Shown here: positions 33,616-42,374 of the stretch, piece after piece
Position numbering within the stretch: the first letter of the stretch is position 1
Layout of the letters: each line of letters starts with the position of its first letter
DNA from: JBJMHZ01 sp045807125
GTDB taxonomy: Bacteria; Actinomycetota; Actinomycetes; JAWWOL01
Direction: 5' to 3'
Length of the DNA stretch: 64,000 bases
Assembly (NCBI GenBank): GCA_045807125.1
Contig: JBJMHZ010000054.1
Coordinates: 109,676 to 173,675 of the forward strand
The notes under the pieces: generated by a model
The model's database searches: none
What the model saw: only the letters and a program-made list of their open reading frames with translations
What the model was told of the DNA's origin: nothing
Made by a program: the position numbers and the translations under genes

Positions 33616-33738
33616 TCACTCCCCTGGCGGGCCGGTGACCGGCTCGACCGGCCCTGGCGGGGGCCGGTGCTGGCAGTCGCACCAGGAGCCGCCCCGGCAC
33701 GCGTCGTGCTGCCGCTCCTTGCACGCGTCGCAGATCAT
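33616..33738 (-). CDS. 40-aa Cys-rich zinc-binding-like peptide
   Basis: This 40-aa frame begins MICDACKERQHDACRGGSWC and continues DCQH, giving two CxxC-like knuckles (CDAC and CDC) plus His residues suited to one zinc ion. A similar short CDAC...HxxCRGG..CDCQH peptide is remembered from other actinomycetes, which argues for a real gene. GAGG lies upstream at loose spacing. The Pro-rich C-terminus (PPPGPVEPVTGPPGE) looks disordered. It follows the AidB-like gene on the same strand. Confidence 0.6.
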   Translation of the reverse strand: MICDACKERQHDACRGGSWCDCQHRPPPGPVEPVTGPPGE

Positions 33739-33774
33739 CGCGAGCCCATGATCCTCGGGGGAGCGCGCCCCGCG

Positions 33775-35493
33775 CTAGCCGACCCCGGGGTGGGCGCGCT
33801 CGATGATCGCGGCGACGTCGATGCCCCCGCCGCCCCCGCCGCCCCCGCCGCCCCCGCCGGCCGGCGGCAGCGTCCCGAACGACGCGCTCCGGTCGTCGCC
33901 CAGCCGCGACGCGCAGAACGCGTCGGCCACCGCCGGGTGGCCGTGCCGCACCAGCAGCGAGCCCTGGAGCGCGAGCGCCATCCGCTCCACCAGCCGGCGC
34001 GCCCCTGCCTGCGCCTGCGCCCGGTCGGTCGTGGCCAGCGCGGCGAGCTCGCCGGCCAGCCGGCGCCGCGCCTCGTCCAGCCGGTGGTCGGCGCCGGCGG
34101 CCAGGTCGATCTCCGCGAGCAGCGCCTCGGCGCACGCCTGCTCGGGGTCGGCGAGCGCCCGCAGGACGTCCAGGGCGGTGACGTTGCCGGAGCCCTCCCA
34201 GATCGAGTTCAGCGGCGCCTCGCGGTAGAGGCGGGGCATCGGCCCCTCCTCGACGTAGCCGTTGCCGCCGAGGCACTCCATCGCCTCCGCGGCGACCGCC
34301 GGGCCGCGCTTGCAGGCCCAGTGCTTGCCGATCGCGGTGGCGATCCGCTTGAGCGCGGCCTCGTCCCCCGTCGCCCCGTCCGCCGCGGTGGCGTCCACGG
34401 CGGCGGCGAGGCGCAGCATGAGGACGGTCGTGGCCTCCGACTCGACGGCGAGGTCGGCGAGGACGTTGCGCATCAGCGGCGCGTCGATCAGCTCCGCCCC
34501 GAACGCGCGGCGGTGCGCCGCGTGGTGGACCGCCTGGGTCACCGCCGCCCGCATCAGCGCCGCCGTGCCGATGACGCAGTCGAGGCGGGTCAGGTTGACC
34601 ATCTCGATGATGGTCCGCACGCCCCTGCCCTCCTCGCCGACCCGCCAGGCCACGGCGCCGTCCAGCTCGATCTCGCTGGAGGCGTTGGACCGGTTGCCGA
34701 GCTTGTCCTTCAGCCGCTGGATGCGGATCGCGTTGCGGGCGCCGTCGGGCACCACCCTGGGCAGCAGGAAGCAGGTCAGCCCGCCCGGCGCCTGGGCGAG
34801 CACGAGGAAGCCGTCGCACATCGGCGCGGAGCAGAACCACTTGTGGCCGGTGAGGACGTAGTGATCGGCGGAAGGCACGGCGCGCGTGGCGTTGGCGCGC
34901 ACGTCCGACCCGCCCTGCTTCTCGGTCATCGCCATCCCGAGCAGGGCGGCGCCCTTGTCCTGGACCGGCGCGAGGACGGGCTCGTACGCCCTGGCCGAAA
35001 GGCGCGGCTCCCAGACCGCGGCGAGCCCGGGCGTCGCGCGCAGGGCCGGCACCGCCGCGTAGGTCATCGAGATCGGGCAGCCGTGGCCGGCCTCGACCTG
35101 GCTCCACAGGTAGAACCCGGCCGCCCGTGCGACGTGGCCGCCGGGGCGCCCGTCGCGCCAGGGAGCCGCGTGCAGGCCGTGCGCGGTGGCGACCGTCATC
35201 AGCTCGTGCCAGGCCGGGTGCAGCTCGACCTCGTCGATGCGGTGCCCGAAGCGGTCGTGGGTGCGCAGCACCGGCGGGTGCGCGTTGGCAAGGGTGCCCC
35301 ACTGCTGGGCCCGCTCGGTGCCGGCGAGCGCGCCGAGGCCGGCGAGCTCGCCCACCGCCCAGCCGGCGCCGTGCCGGCGCAGCCCGTCGGCGAGGGCGGG
35401 GTCGGCGGCGAGCAGGTCGTGGCCGGCGAGCGGTGGCGGCTGGTTGGTGACGTCGTGGGTCCGCGGGCCGAGCGCGACGGGCTGGGTGGGCAT
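33775..35493 (-). CDS. AidB-like acyl-CoA dehydrogenase
   Basis: 572 aa from ATG 35493. Acyl-CoA dehydrogenase fold with the long N-terminal domain of the AidB branch. FAD/substrate blocks: GMAMTEKQGGSDVRANAT near residue 184, LTGHKWFCSAPMCDGFLVLA near residue 213, and LYREAPLNSIWEGSGNV near residue 425. ECLGGNGYVEEG precedes the last block, as in AidB. E. coli AidB is an alkylation-response flavoprotein that binds DNA; the physiological reaction is uncertain. Near the C-terminus there is a run of 12 glycines encoded by a 9-bp minisatellite (33823-33858). The TetR gene lies 11 nt upstream in the same operon. Confidence 0.9.
   Translation of the reverse strand: MPTQPVALGPRTHDVTNQPPPLAGHDLLAADPALADGLRRHGAGWAVGELAGLGALAGTERAQQWGTLANAHPPVLRTHDRFGHRIDEVELHPAWHELMTVATAHGLHAAPWRDGRPGGHVARAAGFYLWSQVEAGHGCPISMTYAAVPALRATPGLAAVWEPRLSARAYEPVLAPVQDKGAALLGMAMTEKQGGSDVRANATRAVPSADHYVLTGHKWFCSAPMCDGFLVLAQAPGGLTCFLLPRVVPDGARNAIRIQRLKDKLGNRSNASSEIELDGAVAWRVGEEGRGVRTIIEMVNLTRLDCVIGTAALMRAAVTQAVHHAAHRRAFGAELIDAPLMRNVLADLAVESEATTVLMLRLAAAVDATAADGATGDEAALKRIATAIGKHWACKRGPAVAAEAMECLGGNGYVEEGPMPRLYREAPLNSIWEGSGNVTALDVLRALADPEQACAEALLAEIDLAAGADHRLDEARRRLAGELAALATTDRAQAQAGARRLVERMALALQGSLLVRHGHPAVADAFCASRLGDDRSASFGTLPPAGGGGGGGGGGGGIDVAAIIERAHPGVG
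33823..33858. repeat. 9-bp minisatellite encoding poly-Gly in the AidB-like gene
   Basis: Four exact copies of gcccccgcc encode twelve consecutive Gly residues on the minus strand just before the last 16 residues of the protein. Confidence 0.9.
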
Positions 35494-35504
35494 GGGCGGC
35501 CTCC

Positions 35505-36110
35505 TCAGCCGAGGGCCGTGACGCAGAAGCGGACGAGGTTGGCGACGAGCAGGTCCCGGTCGGCGGCCTGGTCCTCGGACGAGAGCGGGCCGACCAGCGC
35601 CTCGCCTATGGCGCCGACGAGCGCGGCCGCCGTGGTGGGCGGGTCCTGGGGCGGCAGGCCGCCGTCCGTGACGCCGCGCTCGACGACCCCGGCCAGGAGG
35701 TCGCGGTAGGCCCGGCGGAAGGCGAGCCGCTCGGTCTCGACGGCGGGGTCGACCGGCTCGGCGAGCAGCGCGTACGCCAGCCGCCCGCCGCGCAGCGCCC
35801 GGTGCGCGAACGCCTCGACCGCCGCCTCGACCGCGTCCCCCGCCCGTTCGGGCGGCACGGCGGCGAGCGCCCGGCGCACGGCGGCGAGCTCGCGGTCGGA
35901 CGCCTGCCGGAACGTCTCGGCGACGAGCGCGGACTTCGAGGGGAAGTGCCGGTAGACCGTCCCGATGGCGACCTTGGCCCGGTCGGCCACCGCGGCCAGC
36001 GAGACCGCGGCGTAGCCGCCGTCGGCCATCAGCGCGAGCGCGGCGTCGACGATGGCCGCCCGCGACGCGGACAGGCGCGCGGCGACCACGGGCGTACGGC
36101 GGTAGGCCAC
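35505..36110 (-). CDS. TetR-family transcriptional regulator
   Basis: 201 aa. The N-terminal helix-turn-helix reads SRAAIVDAALALMADGGYAA then AAVADRAKVAIGTVYRHFPS (residues about 17-60), the standard TetR pattern. The C-terminal ligand domain is helical with no recognisable ligand signature. It is followed after 11 nt by the AidB-like dehydrogenase gene. A perfect 14-bp palindrome straddles the region 9-22 nt upstream of its start, so it probably represses its own operon, and perhaps the divergent gene. Confidence 0.92.
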   Translation of the reverse strand: MAYRRTPVVAARLSASRAAIVDAALALMADGGYAAVSLAAVADRAKVAIGTVYRHFPSKSALVAETFRQASDRELAAVRRALAAVPPERAGDAVEAAVEAFAHRALRGGRLAYALLAEPVDPAVETERLAFRRAYRDLLAGVVERGVTDGGLPPQDPPTTAAALVGAIGEALVGPLSSEDQAADRDLLVANLVRFCVTALG

Positions 36111-36118
36111 TCAAGAAG

Positions 36119-36132
36119 TGAACCATGGTTCA
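36119..36132. promoter_or_regulatory. Perfect palindrome, likely TetR operator
   Basis: TGAACCATGGTTCA is a perfect 14-bp palindrome in the divergent promoter between the TetR gene and the UPF0761 gene. Outer aag/ctt bases extend the symmetry with mismatches. Size and place are typical of TetR autoregulation. Confidence 0.7.
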
Positions 36133-36203
36133 TGACTTGCGGCGACGCCCATCGGTTCGCGACGTCCGCGACGGGACGGACGATCACGCCGTACCGTTTG
36201 AGC

Positions 36204-37280
36204 GTGGACGCGCAGCGCAGCGGCGACGGCCCCGCGGCGCGGGGCGCGACCGCCGGTCGGCTGCCCCCCTGGCGGGGGCGCGGCGAGACGGCGCATGCGC
36301 CCGACCACGCGACGGTGCCGCTGCCGCCCCGGCTCCGGCCGCTGGGCCCGCGGGGGGTCGCGCTGCTGCTGCGCCGCACGGCCTCGAAGGCATGGGACGA
36401 CCGCATCCTCGGCCTGTCCGCCGAGGCGGGCTTCTGGCAGCTGCTCAGCCTGCCGCCGCTGCTGCTCGCCGTCCTCGGGACCATCGGCTTCTTCGGCCGC
36501 TACCTCGGTGCCGACACGAGCCAGCGCATCCAGAACTACCTCACCGACGTGCTCGGGCACGTGCTGGCCCCCGCGGTGATCACCGACGTCGTGCAGCCGA
36601 TCGTCGGCGACATCCTGCGCAAGGGCCGGGCCGACGTCGTCTCGATCGGCTTCGTCATCTCGCTGTGGTCGGGCTCGTCGGCGATGGCGACCTACGTCAA
36701 CACGATCACCATCGCGTACGACATGCGGATGCAGCGCACGGCCTGGCGCAGCCGCGCGCTCGCCTTCGGCCTGTACCTGCTCGCGGTCGCCTACCTCGTG
36801 GTCGTGCTGCCGCTGCTGGTCGTCGGCCCCGGCTTCATCACCCACCGCGCCCCCGCGCTGCGCACGGTGGTGGCGGCCGGCTACTGGCCGGTGCTGGTGG
36901 TCGCCGGGCTGCTCGGCGTCGCGACGCTCTACCACCTCGCGGTCCCGGTCAGGACCAACTGGTACCGCGACCTGCCGGGGGCGGCGGCCGCGATGCTGCT
37001 GTGGGTGGGCAGCAGCGTCGCGCTGCGGTTCTACCTCGGCGCCTTCCTGAGCCGCGAATCGGTCTACGGCCAGCTCGGCGCGGTGGTCGCCGTCCTGCTC
37101 TTCCTGTACTTCACCGCCCTGTCGGTGCTGCTCGGCGCCGAGCTCAACGCCCAGATCGACAAGCTGTGGCCGACGCCGGTCACCGCCGCGGCCCGCCGCG
37201 ACGAGCACCGCAAGCTGGCGGCGGTCATCCAGCGGCGGGAGCAGGACATCGAGTGGCGGCGCTCGGAGGGCAGGGACTAG
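36204..37280 (+). CDS. YihY/UPF0761 family membrane protein
   Basis: 358 aa from GTG 36204; the frame is open to ATG 36132, which overlaps the palindrome and is less likely. An N-terminal cytosolic stretch is followed by six membrane helices, including FWQLLSLPPLLLAVLGTIGF, YLLAVAYLVVVLPLLVV and VVAVLLFLYFTALSVLLGAE. The family signature LLGAELNAQID closes the membrane part. It was once called ribonuclease BN-like, but YihY proteins are now considered membrane proteins without proven nuclease activity. It is divergent from the TetR gene. Confidence 0.88.
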   Translation: MDAQRSGDGPAARGATAGRLPPWRGRGETAHAPDHATVPLPPRLRPLGPRGVALLLRRTASKAWDDRILGLSAEAGFWQLLSLPPLLLAVLGTIGFFGRYLGADTSQRIQNYLTDVLGHVLAPAVITDVVQPIVGDILRKGRADVVSIGFVISLWSGSSAMATYVNTITIAYDMRMQRTAWRSRALAFGLYLLAVAYLVVVLPLLVVGPGFITHRAPALRTVVAAGYWPVLVVAGLLGVATLYHLAVPVRTNWYRDLPGAAAAMLLWVGSSVALRFYLGAFLSRESVYGQLGAVVAVLLFLYFTALSVLLGAELNAQIDKLWPTPVTAAARRDEHRKLAAVIQRREQDIEWRRSEGRD

Positions 37281-37354
37281 GCCGGCTGGTCCACCGGGGC
37301 CAATCGGCCCGAACGCGCCGCATGCACGGTGCGGGCGGCGCTAGCGTCGGACGC

Positions 37355-38056
37355 ATGGACTCCCGACGCGTGCTCCCGACACCGGCCCCCGTCCCGGCCG
37401 CCGAGCTCCCCGCCACGTCGCCGGAGGCCCTGCGCCGGGTCGCCGCCGAGCAGGCGGCTGCCGTCCGGCGGCACGCGCGCACCGGGCTCGCCGGCCTCGC
37501 CGGCACGATCCTCCTGGCCGGCGTCCTTGTCGCGGCGCTGCGCGATCACGGCTTCGCGGCCGAGCACCCGGGGTCGATCTCGCTCGACGGCTCGCTGGTG
37601 GCCCTGCTGCTGGTGCTGGCCGGAGGGGCGGCGGCGCAGGCGGCCACGGCCCTGCGGGCCGGCCGGCTCGCGACCCGCGGCCCCGCCCCCGTGCCCTGCA
37701 GCGTCCAGCGGCTGAGCACCGACACCCGCATGCGCCGCGACTACCTGCTGCTGCACCGGGAGGGCGCGGGAGGCGCGGGGGGCGCGGGGGGCGCGGGGGG
37801 CACCGAGAGCTCGGGCGGCACGGTGCGGCCGGTCCTCGTCCGCTGCGACCGCGACGCCGGCCTCGCGCGGCTGCCGGAGCGGTGCACCGGCACGCTCGTC
37901 GCGGGCGGCCGCTTCGGGCCGGTCATCATCGGCACGCCCGACCTGCCGCCGATCACCGGGCACGCCGGCCGGTACGAGCGGCTGCTGCCGCGCAACCTGC
38001 GCAGGGACTGGGTGCGCGCGGCGGTGGCCGGGCGGCAGCGCGCGAAGACCGACTGA
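37355..38056 (+). CDS. Hypothetical membrane protein
   Basis: 233 aa from ATG 37355. Two hydrophobic helices (GLAGLAGTILLAGVLVAAL and LVALLLVLAGGAAAQAATAL) fall within residues 48-105. A soluble C-terminal part has the blocks RMRRDYLLLHRE and VIIGTPDLPPITGHAGRYER. A Gly/Ala run between them is encoded by a 9-bp tandem repeat. No family was recognised. Lies 74 nt after the UPF0761 gene on the same strand, so co-transcription is possible. Confidence 0.75.
   Translation: MDSRRVLPTPAPVPAAELPATSPEALRRVAAEQAAAVRRHARTGLAGLAGTILLAGVLVAALRDHGFAAEHPGSISLDGSLVALLLVLAGGAAAQAATALRAGRLATRGPAPVPCSVQRLSTDTRMRRDYLLLHREGAGGAGGAGGAGGTESSGGTVRPVLVRCDRDAGLARLPERCTGTLVAGGRFGPVIIGTPDLPPITGHAGRYERLLPRNLRRDWVRAAVAGRQRAKTD
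37763..37798 (+). repeat. In-frame 9-bp minisatellite (ggcgcgggg)
   Basis: Four consecutive copies of ggcgcgggg (the first ends in a) encode Gly-Ala-Gly triplets within the hypothetical membrane protein. Confidence 0.9.
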
Positions 38057-38147
38057 CCGGCCGTCGACCGGGCCGACCGACGGCCCGTCCACCGGCCAGT
38101 CGACCCCGGCTTGCTTCAACCCGGCCGCTGCGGTCAAGGTGGCGGTC

Positions 38148-38648
38148 ATGGCAGACACGATCACGGTGACCAGCGACCTGTTCCGCGAGGGGGGCACCAT
38201 CCCGGTGCGGGCGGCCCACTCGTCCGTCGGCGGGCAGAACGAGAGCCCGCACCTGGCCTGGACGGGGGTGCCCGACGGCACCGCGAGCATCGCGGTGACC
38301 TGCTACGACCCCGACGCGCCCACGACGATCGGGTTCGTGCACTGGGTGCTGTTCAACCTCGACCCCTCGACCACCGAGCTCCCGCCAGGCGCCGGCGCGG
38401 CCGGCGCCAACCCGCCCGGCTCGGTGCACGGCTTCGTGGACTACGGCTCCAGCGAGTACGGCGGCATGGCTCCGCCGCCCGACGACCCGCCGCACCGCTA
38501 CGAGTTCCGGGTCTTCGCCCTCGACCAGCTGATCGACGCGGACGAGACCACGACGTACGCGAAGCTGCGCTTCATGATGCGCGGGCACGTCCTCGCGGAG
38601 GGGTCGCTGACCGGCCGGTTCGGGCTCGGTGACCGGCCAGGAGGCTGA
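38148..38648 (+). CDS. PEBP family protein (YbhB/YbcL)
   Basis: 166 aa from ATG 38148 (AAGG 8 nt upstream; a GTG at 38139 is the alternative). Phosphatidylethanolamine-binding-protein fold. Conserved anion-site blocks: NESPHLAWTGVPDGTASIAV, CYDPDAP, GFVHWVLFNL and RYEFRVFALDQ. Bacterial members are annotated as Raf-kinase-inhibitor-like by fold only; the true ligand is unknown. No signal peptide. Confidence 0.92.
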   Translation: MADTITVTSDLFREGGTIPVRAAHSSVGGQNESPHLAWTGVPDGTASIAVTCYDPDAPTTIGFVHWVLFNLDPSTTELPPGAGAAGANPPGSVHGFVDYGSSEYGGMAPPPDDPPHRYEFRVFALDQLIDADETTTYAKLRFMMRGHVLAEGSLTGRFGLGDRPGG

Positions 38649-38735
38649 CCGGGGGCTGACGGCCGGCTGAGCCGACACGGCCACGAACGCGAGGGGTGTC
38701 GGCAGCGGCGGGGCTCATCGGCTACCGTCCGGGTC

Positions 38736-39881
38736 GTGCTGCTCGCCGTTCCCACCGAGACCGCGCCCTACGAGCGCCGCGTCGCCGCGGTGCCCGAGAC
38801 GGTCGCCAAGCTGCGCGCCGCCGGCTGCGACGTCGTCGTCCAGTCGGGGGCCGGCATCCTCGCCTCCTACCCGGACGACGCCTACGCGGAGCAGGGCGCC
38901 GAGGTCGTGCCCGACGCCGCCGAGGCGCTCGGGCGGGCCGACGCCGTGGCCAAGGTGGCTCCTCCCGAGCCGGCCGAGGTGGCCCTCATGCGCCCCGGCG
39001 CGGCCTACGTCGGCTTCCTGCCGACGACCGCGGCCGAGTCGATCAGGGCGATGGCCGCCCGCAAGGTCGACGCGTACAGCCTCGACCTGCTGCCGCGGAT
39101 CAGCCGGGCGCAGGGCATGGACGCCCTGTCCAGCCAGGCGACGGTCGCCGGCTACCGGGCCGCGCTGGTGGCCGCCGGGCTGCTGCCGCGGTTCCTGCCG
39201 ATGCTCATCACCGCCGCCGGCACCGTCCCGCCGGCCCGCGTGCTGGTGCTGGGCGCCGGGGTGGCCGGGCTGCAGGCGATCGCCACCGCCAAACGGCTCG
39301 GCGCGGTGGTCTCCGCGTACGACGTCAGGGCCGCGGCCGCCGACGAGGTGCGCAGCCTCGGCGCGAAGTTCCTCGAGCTGGAGCTGTCCACCCAGGAGGG
39401 CGCGGGCGGCTACGCGCGCGTGCAGGACGAGGACTTCCTCGCCCGCCAGCGCGAGCTGATCGGCGCCCACGTCGCCGCGTCCGACGCGGTCATCACGACC
39501 GCGCTGGTGCCTGGCCGCCCGGCGCCGCGGCTGGTGACCGCCGAGATGGTGCGCGGCATGCGCCCTGGCTCGGTGGTCGTCGACCTGGCGGCCGAGACCG
39601 GCGGCAACTGCGAGCTCGCGCAGCCGGGGGAGACGGTCGACGTGGGGGGCGTGCGGGTCTGGGGCGCGCGCAACATCGCGAGCTCGATGCCGGTGCACGC
39701 GAGCATGCTGTACGCCCGCAACCTCGCCAACCTCGTGCAGCTCATGGTGCGCGACGGCGCGTTCGCCCCCGACCCCGACGACGAGATCGTGAGCGGCACG
39801 AGGGTGACCGCCGACGGCGAGATCGTCCATCCGCTCGTCCAGGAGCGATTCGCCCAACTGGGCAAGGAGGACGCCCGTTGA
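38736..39881 (+). CDS. pntAA: NAD(P) transhydrogenase subunit alpha, part 1 (NAD-binding)
   Basis: 381 aa from GTG. Domain I of proton-translocating transhydrogenase, which passes hydride from NADH to NADP+. It resembles alanine dehydrogenase: TETAPYERRVAAVPETVAKL at the N-terminus, QATVAGYRAAL, the NAD motif VLVLGAGVAGLQAIATAKRLG near residue 170, YDVRAAAADEVRSLGAKFLE, and VVDLAAETGGNCE. The stop overlaps the TTG start of pntAB. Confidence 0.95.
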   Translation: MLLAVPTETAPYERRVAAVPETVAKLRAAGCDVVVQSGAGILASYPDDAYAEQGAEVVPDAAEALGRADAVAKVAPPEPAEVALMRPGAAYVGFLPTTAAESIRAMAARKVDAYSLDLLPRISRAQGMDALSSQATVAGYRAALVAAGLLPRFLPMLITAAGTVPPARVLVLGAGVAGLQAIATAKRLGAVVSAYDVRAAAADEVRSLGAKFLELELSTQEGAGGYARVQDEDFLARQRELIGAHVAASDAVITTALVPGRPAPRLVTAEMVRGMRPGSVVVDLAAETGGNCELAQPGETVDVGGVRVWGARNIASSMPVHASMLYARNLANLVQLMVRDGAFAPDPDDEIVSGTRVTADGEIVHPLVQERFAQLGKEDAR

Positions 39882-40198
39882 TCACGTCCAACGTCGGGCT
39901 CGTCACCGTGTTCGTGCTCGCGGTCTTCGTGGGCTTCGAGGTGATCTCGAAGGTGTCGAGCGTCCTGCACACGCCGCTGATGTCCGGCGCCAACGCGATC
40001 CACGGCATCATCCTCATCGGGGCGATGCTGATCCTCGGCTACGCGCACGGGGCGCTCCAGACCACGCTCGGGTTCATCGCCGTGCTGCTCGCGACCGTCA
40101 ACGTGGTCGGCGGCTTCGTCGTCACCGACCGGATGCTCGAGATGTTCAAGGGGCGGCGCCCCGGCGCGCGGCCGGCGGCCCGCGAGGTGGACCGGTGA
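39878..40198 (+). CDS. pntAB: NAD(P) transhydrogenase subunit alpha, part 2 (membrane)
   Basis: 106 aa from a rare TTG start that overlaps the pntAA stop; AAGGAGG lies 7 nt upstream and no ATG/GTG would keep the family N-terminus. Three or four membrane helices form part of the proton channel: TVFVLAVFVGFEVISKV, HTPLMSGANAIHGIILIGAM and TTLGFIAVLLATVNVVGGFV. The last, followed by DRMLEMFK, is characteristic of the family. It overlaps pntB by 4 nt (GTGA). Confidence 0.94.
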   Translation: MITSNVGLVTVFVLAVFVGFEVISKVSSVLHTPLMSGANAIHGIILIGAMLILGYAHGALQTTLGFIAVLLATVNVVGGFVVTDRMLEMFKGRRPGARPAAREVDR

Positions 40199-41577
40199 GC
40201 GCCACCACCCTCGGCTGGATCTACCTCATCACCATCATCTGCTTCGTCCTCGCGCTGAAGGGCCTGTCGTCGCCGCGCACCGCGCGGCCCGGCAACCTGC
40301 TCGGCGCGGCCGGGATGCTCATCGCCGTCATCGCGACGTTCTTCGTGTCGCCGCGCCTGCACCATCTCCCCCTGATGCTGGTGGCGATGGCGATCGGCAC
40401 GGTCATCGGGGTGCCGGCCGCCCGGCAGGTGCCGATGACCGCGATCCCGCAGATGGTGGCCATCTTCAACGGCGTGGGCGGCGGGGCGGCCGCCGTCGTG
40501 TCGATCGCCGAGTACCTGCGCTCGGGCGGCGACGCGGGCGGCGGCGTGATCACGGCCATCGTGTTCAGCATCCTGGTCGGCTGCGTCTCGTTCACCGGCA
40601 GCGTGCTGACCTTCCTCAAGCTCCAGGAGCTGATGACCGGGCGGCCGATCGTCTACGCGGCGCAGCAGGCCGTCACCGGGGGGCTGCTGCTGGTCATCGT
40701 CGTCGGCGCGGTGCTCACCGGCACGGGCAACAGCGACGTGGGGCTGGTCCTGCTCGCGCTCGGGTCCCTCGCGCTCGGCGTCGCGCTCGTCCTGCCGGTC
40801 GGCGGTGCCGACGTGCCCGTCGTCATCTCGCTGCTCAACTCGTTCACCGGCCTCGCGGTGGCGGCGTCCGGCTTCGCGCTGAAGAACACGCTGCTGATCG
40901 TGTCGGGCACCCTCGTCGGCGCCTCCGGCGCGCTGCTCACCCGGCTGATGGCGACGGCCATGGGCCGCTCGCTGCGCAGCATCATGTTCGGCGCGCTGAA
41001 GGGCGGCAGCACCGCCGGCAGCACCGCCGAGCTGACGACCGACCAGCAGGTGCGGTCGAGCACCGCCGACGACATCGGCGTCATGCTGGCGTACTCGCAG
41101 CGGGTCACGATCGTGCCCGGCTACGGGCTCGCGGTCGCCCAGGCCCAGCACACGATCCGCGAGCTCGTCGACCTGCTCGAGCAGCGCGGCGTCGAGGTCG
41201 CGTACGCGATCCACCCGGTCGCCGGCCGGATGCCCGGCCACATGAACGTGCTGCTCGCCGAGGCCAACGTGCCGTACGAGCAGCTCAAGGAGATGGACGA
41301 GGTCAACCCCGAGTTCGCCCGCACCGACGTGGCGCTCGTCGTCGGCGCCAACGACGTCGTCAACCCGGCGGCGCGCGACGAGCCGGGCAGCCCGATCTAC
41401 GGCATGCCGATCCTCGACGTCGACCAGGCCAAGCACGTCGTGTTCATGAAGCGCAGCATGCGCCCGGGCTTCGCTGGCATCGACAACAAGCTGCTCTACG
41501 ACCCCAAGACCGTCCTGCTCTTCGGCGACGCCAAGGAGTCGCTCGGCAAGCTGGTCGCCGCCGTCAAGGCCTCCTGA
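40195..41577 (+). CDS. pntB: NAD(P) transhydrogenase subunit beta
   Basis: 460 aa from GTG in a GTGA overlap. About eight or nine membrane helices occupy residues 1-270 (for example TLGWIYLITIICFVLALKGL and MVAIFNGVGGGAAAVVSIAE). The NADP-binding domain III follows: VTIVPGYGLAVAQAQHTIRE near residue 305, GVEVAYAIHPVAGRMPGHMN, VGANDVVNPAA and PILDVDQAKHVVFMKRSM. With pntAA and pntAB it completes a three-gene transhydrogenase. Confidence 0.96.
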   Translation: MSATTLGWIYLITIICFVLALKGLSSPRTARPGNLLGAAGMLIAVIATFFVSPRLHHLPLMLVAMAIGTVIGVPAARQVPMTAIPQMVAIFNGVGGGAAAVVSIAEYLRSGGDAGGGVITAIVFSILVGCVSFTGSVLTFLKLQELMTGRPIVYAAQQAVTGGLLLVIVVGAVLTGTGNSDVGLVLLALGSLALGVALVLPVGGADVPVVISLLNSFTGLAVAASGFALKNTLLIVSGTLVGASGALLTRLMATAMGRSLRSIMFGALKGGSTAGSTAELTTDQQVRSSTADDIGVMLAYSQRVTIVPGYGLAVAQAQHTIRELVDLLEQRGVEVAYAIHPVAGRMPGHMNVLLAEANVPYEQLKEMDEVNPEFARTDVALVVGANDVVNPAARDEPGSPIYGMPILDVDQAKHVVFMKRSMRPGFAGIDNKLLYDPKTVLLFGDAKESLGKLVAAVKAS

Positions 41578-41592
41578 GCCGGGCCCGGGTCG

Positions 41593-42321
41593 TCAGGAGA
41601 CGGTCAGGCCGGCGGTGACGTCGCCGACGCCGTTGCCCTCGACGACGACCGTCCAGGCGCCGGCCCGGTCGAGCTCGACGACGAGCTCGCCGCTGTCGCC
41701 CGGCTCGATGTCCTCCTTCGCGCCGGCGATCTTGCCGCTCGGGTCCTTGACCTCGAGCGTCCGCTCCCCGCTGGCGTTGTTCGTCAGCTTGAGCGCGACC
41801 CGCTCGCCCTTCCTCGCCCCGCCGGACAGGCCGGTGATCGTCGCGCCGTCGGTCGCCAGCTCGATCTCGCGGTCGTGCGCCGCCTCGCTCGTCGTCGCCG
41901 CGGCGCCGGCCGAGCCGGCCGAGCCGGCCACGGTGATCCGGGTACGGATGCCGTCGCCGGTCATGCCGGGCTTGCAGGCCACCTCGTACGTCCCGCCGCC
42001 AAGGGTCACCGGCATGTCCCTGGAGGTGCCGGGCCCGATGTTCTCGACCTCGCCGATCACCTTCGTGAACGCATCCCCCTGCCGGCCGTAGACGTAGACC
42101 TCGGTCACCTTCGAGCCCTTGTTCGTGACGGCGAACGTGGTGGCTCCCGCGTCGAGGGCGGTGCGGCTGAGCCGGCAGCTGTCGTCGCCGGCCTGCACGG
42201 TCACCTCCGTGCCGCCGGCCGACGACGATCCGCCCGAGCCGCCCGACCCTCCGCAGGCGGCCAGCAGCGGCAGCGCCGGCACGGCGACGAGGGCGAGCAG
42301 GGTCGACGAGCGGCGGATCAT
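41593..42321 (-). CDS. EfeO-like cupredoxin-domain lipoprotein
   Basis: 242 aa. Lipobox LAAC places the lipid-modified Cys at residue 23, followed by a Gly/Ser linker. Residues about 38-130 form an EfeO N-terminal-like cupredoxin domain with SCRLSRTALDAGATTFAVTN, EVYVYG, and GGTYEVACKPGM. The second half is a beta-rich domain with no M75 peptidase motif, so it is shorter than full EfeO. Gene order efeU then this lipoprotein suggests that it delivers iron to the permease. No EfeB peroxidase gene follows. Confidence 0.82.
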   Translation of the reverse strand: MIRRSSTLLALVAVPALPLLAACGGSGGSGGSSSAGGTEVTVQAGDDSCRLSRTALDAGATTFAVTNKGSKVTEVYVYGRQGDAFTKVIGEVENIGPGTSRDMPVTLGGGTYEVACKPGMTGDGIRTRITVAGSAGSAGAAATTSEAAHDREIELATDGATITGLSGGARKGERVALKLTNNASGERTLEVKDPSGKIAGAKEDIEPGDSGELVVELDRAGAWTVVVEGNGVGDVTAGLTVS

Positions 42322-42374
42322 GGGGCAGCTCCGATCGGCGGGGCAGTGGGAGAGCGGCAGGGGAGGGCGCGGCG

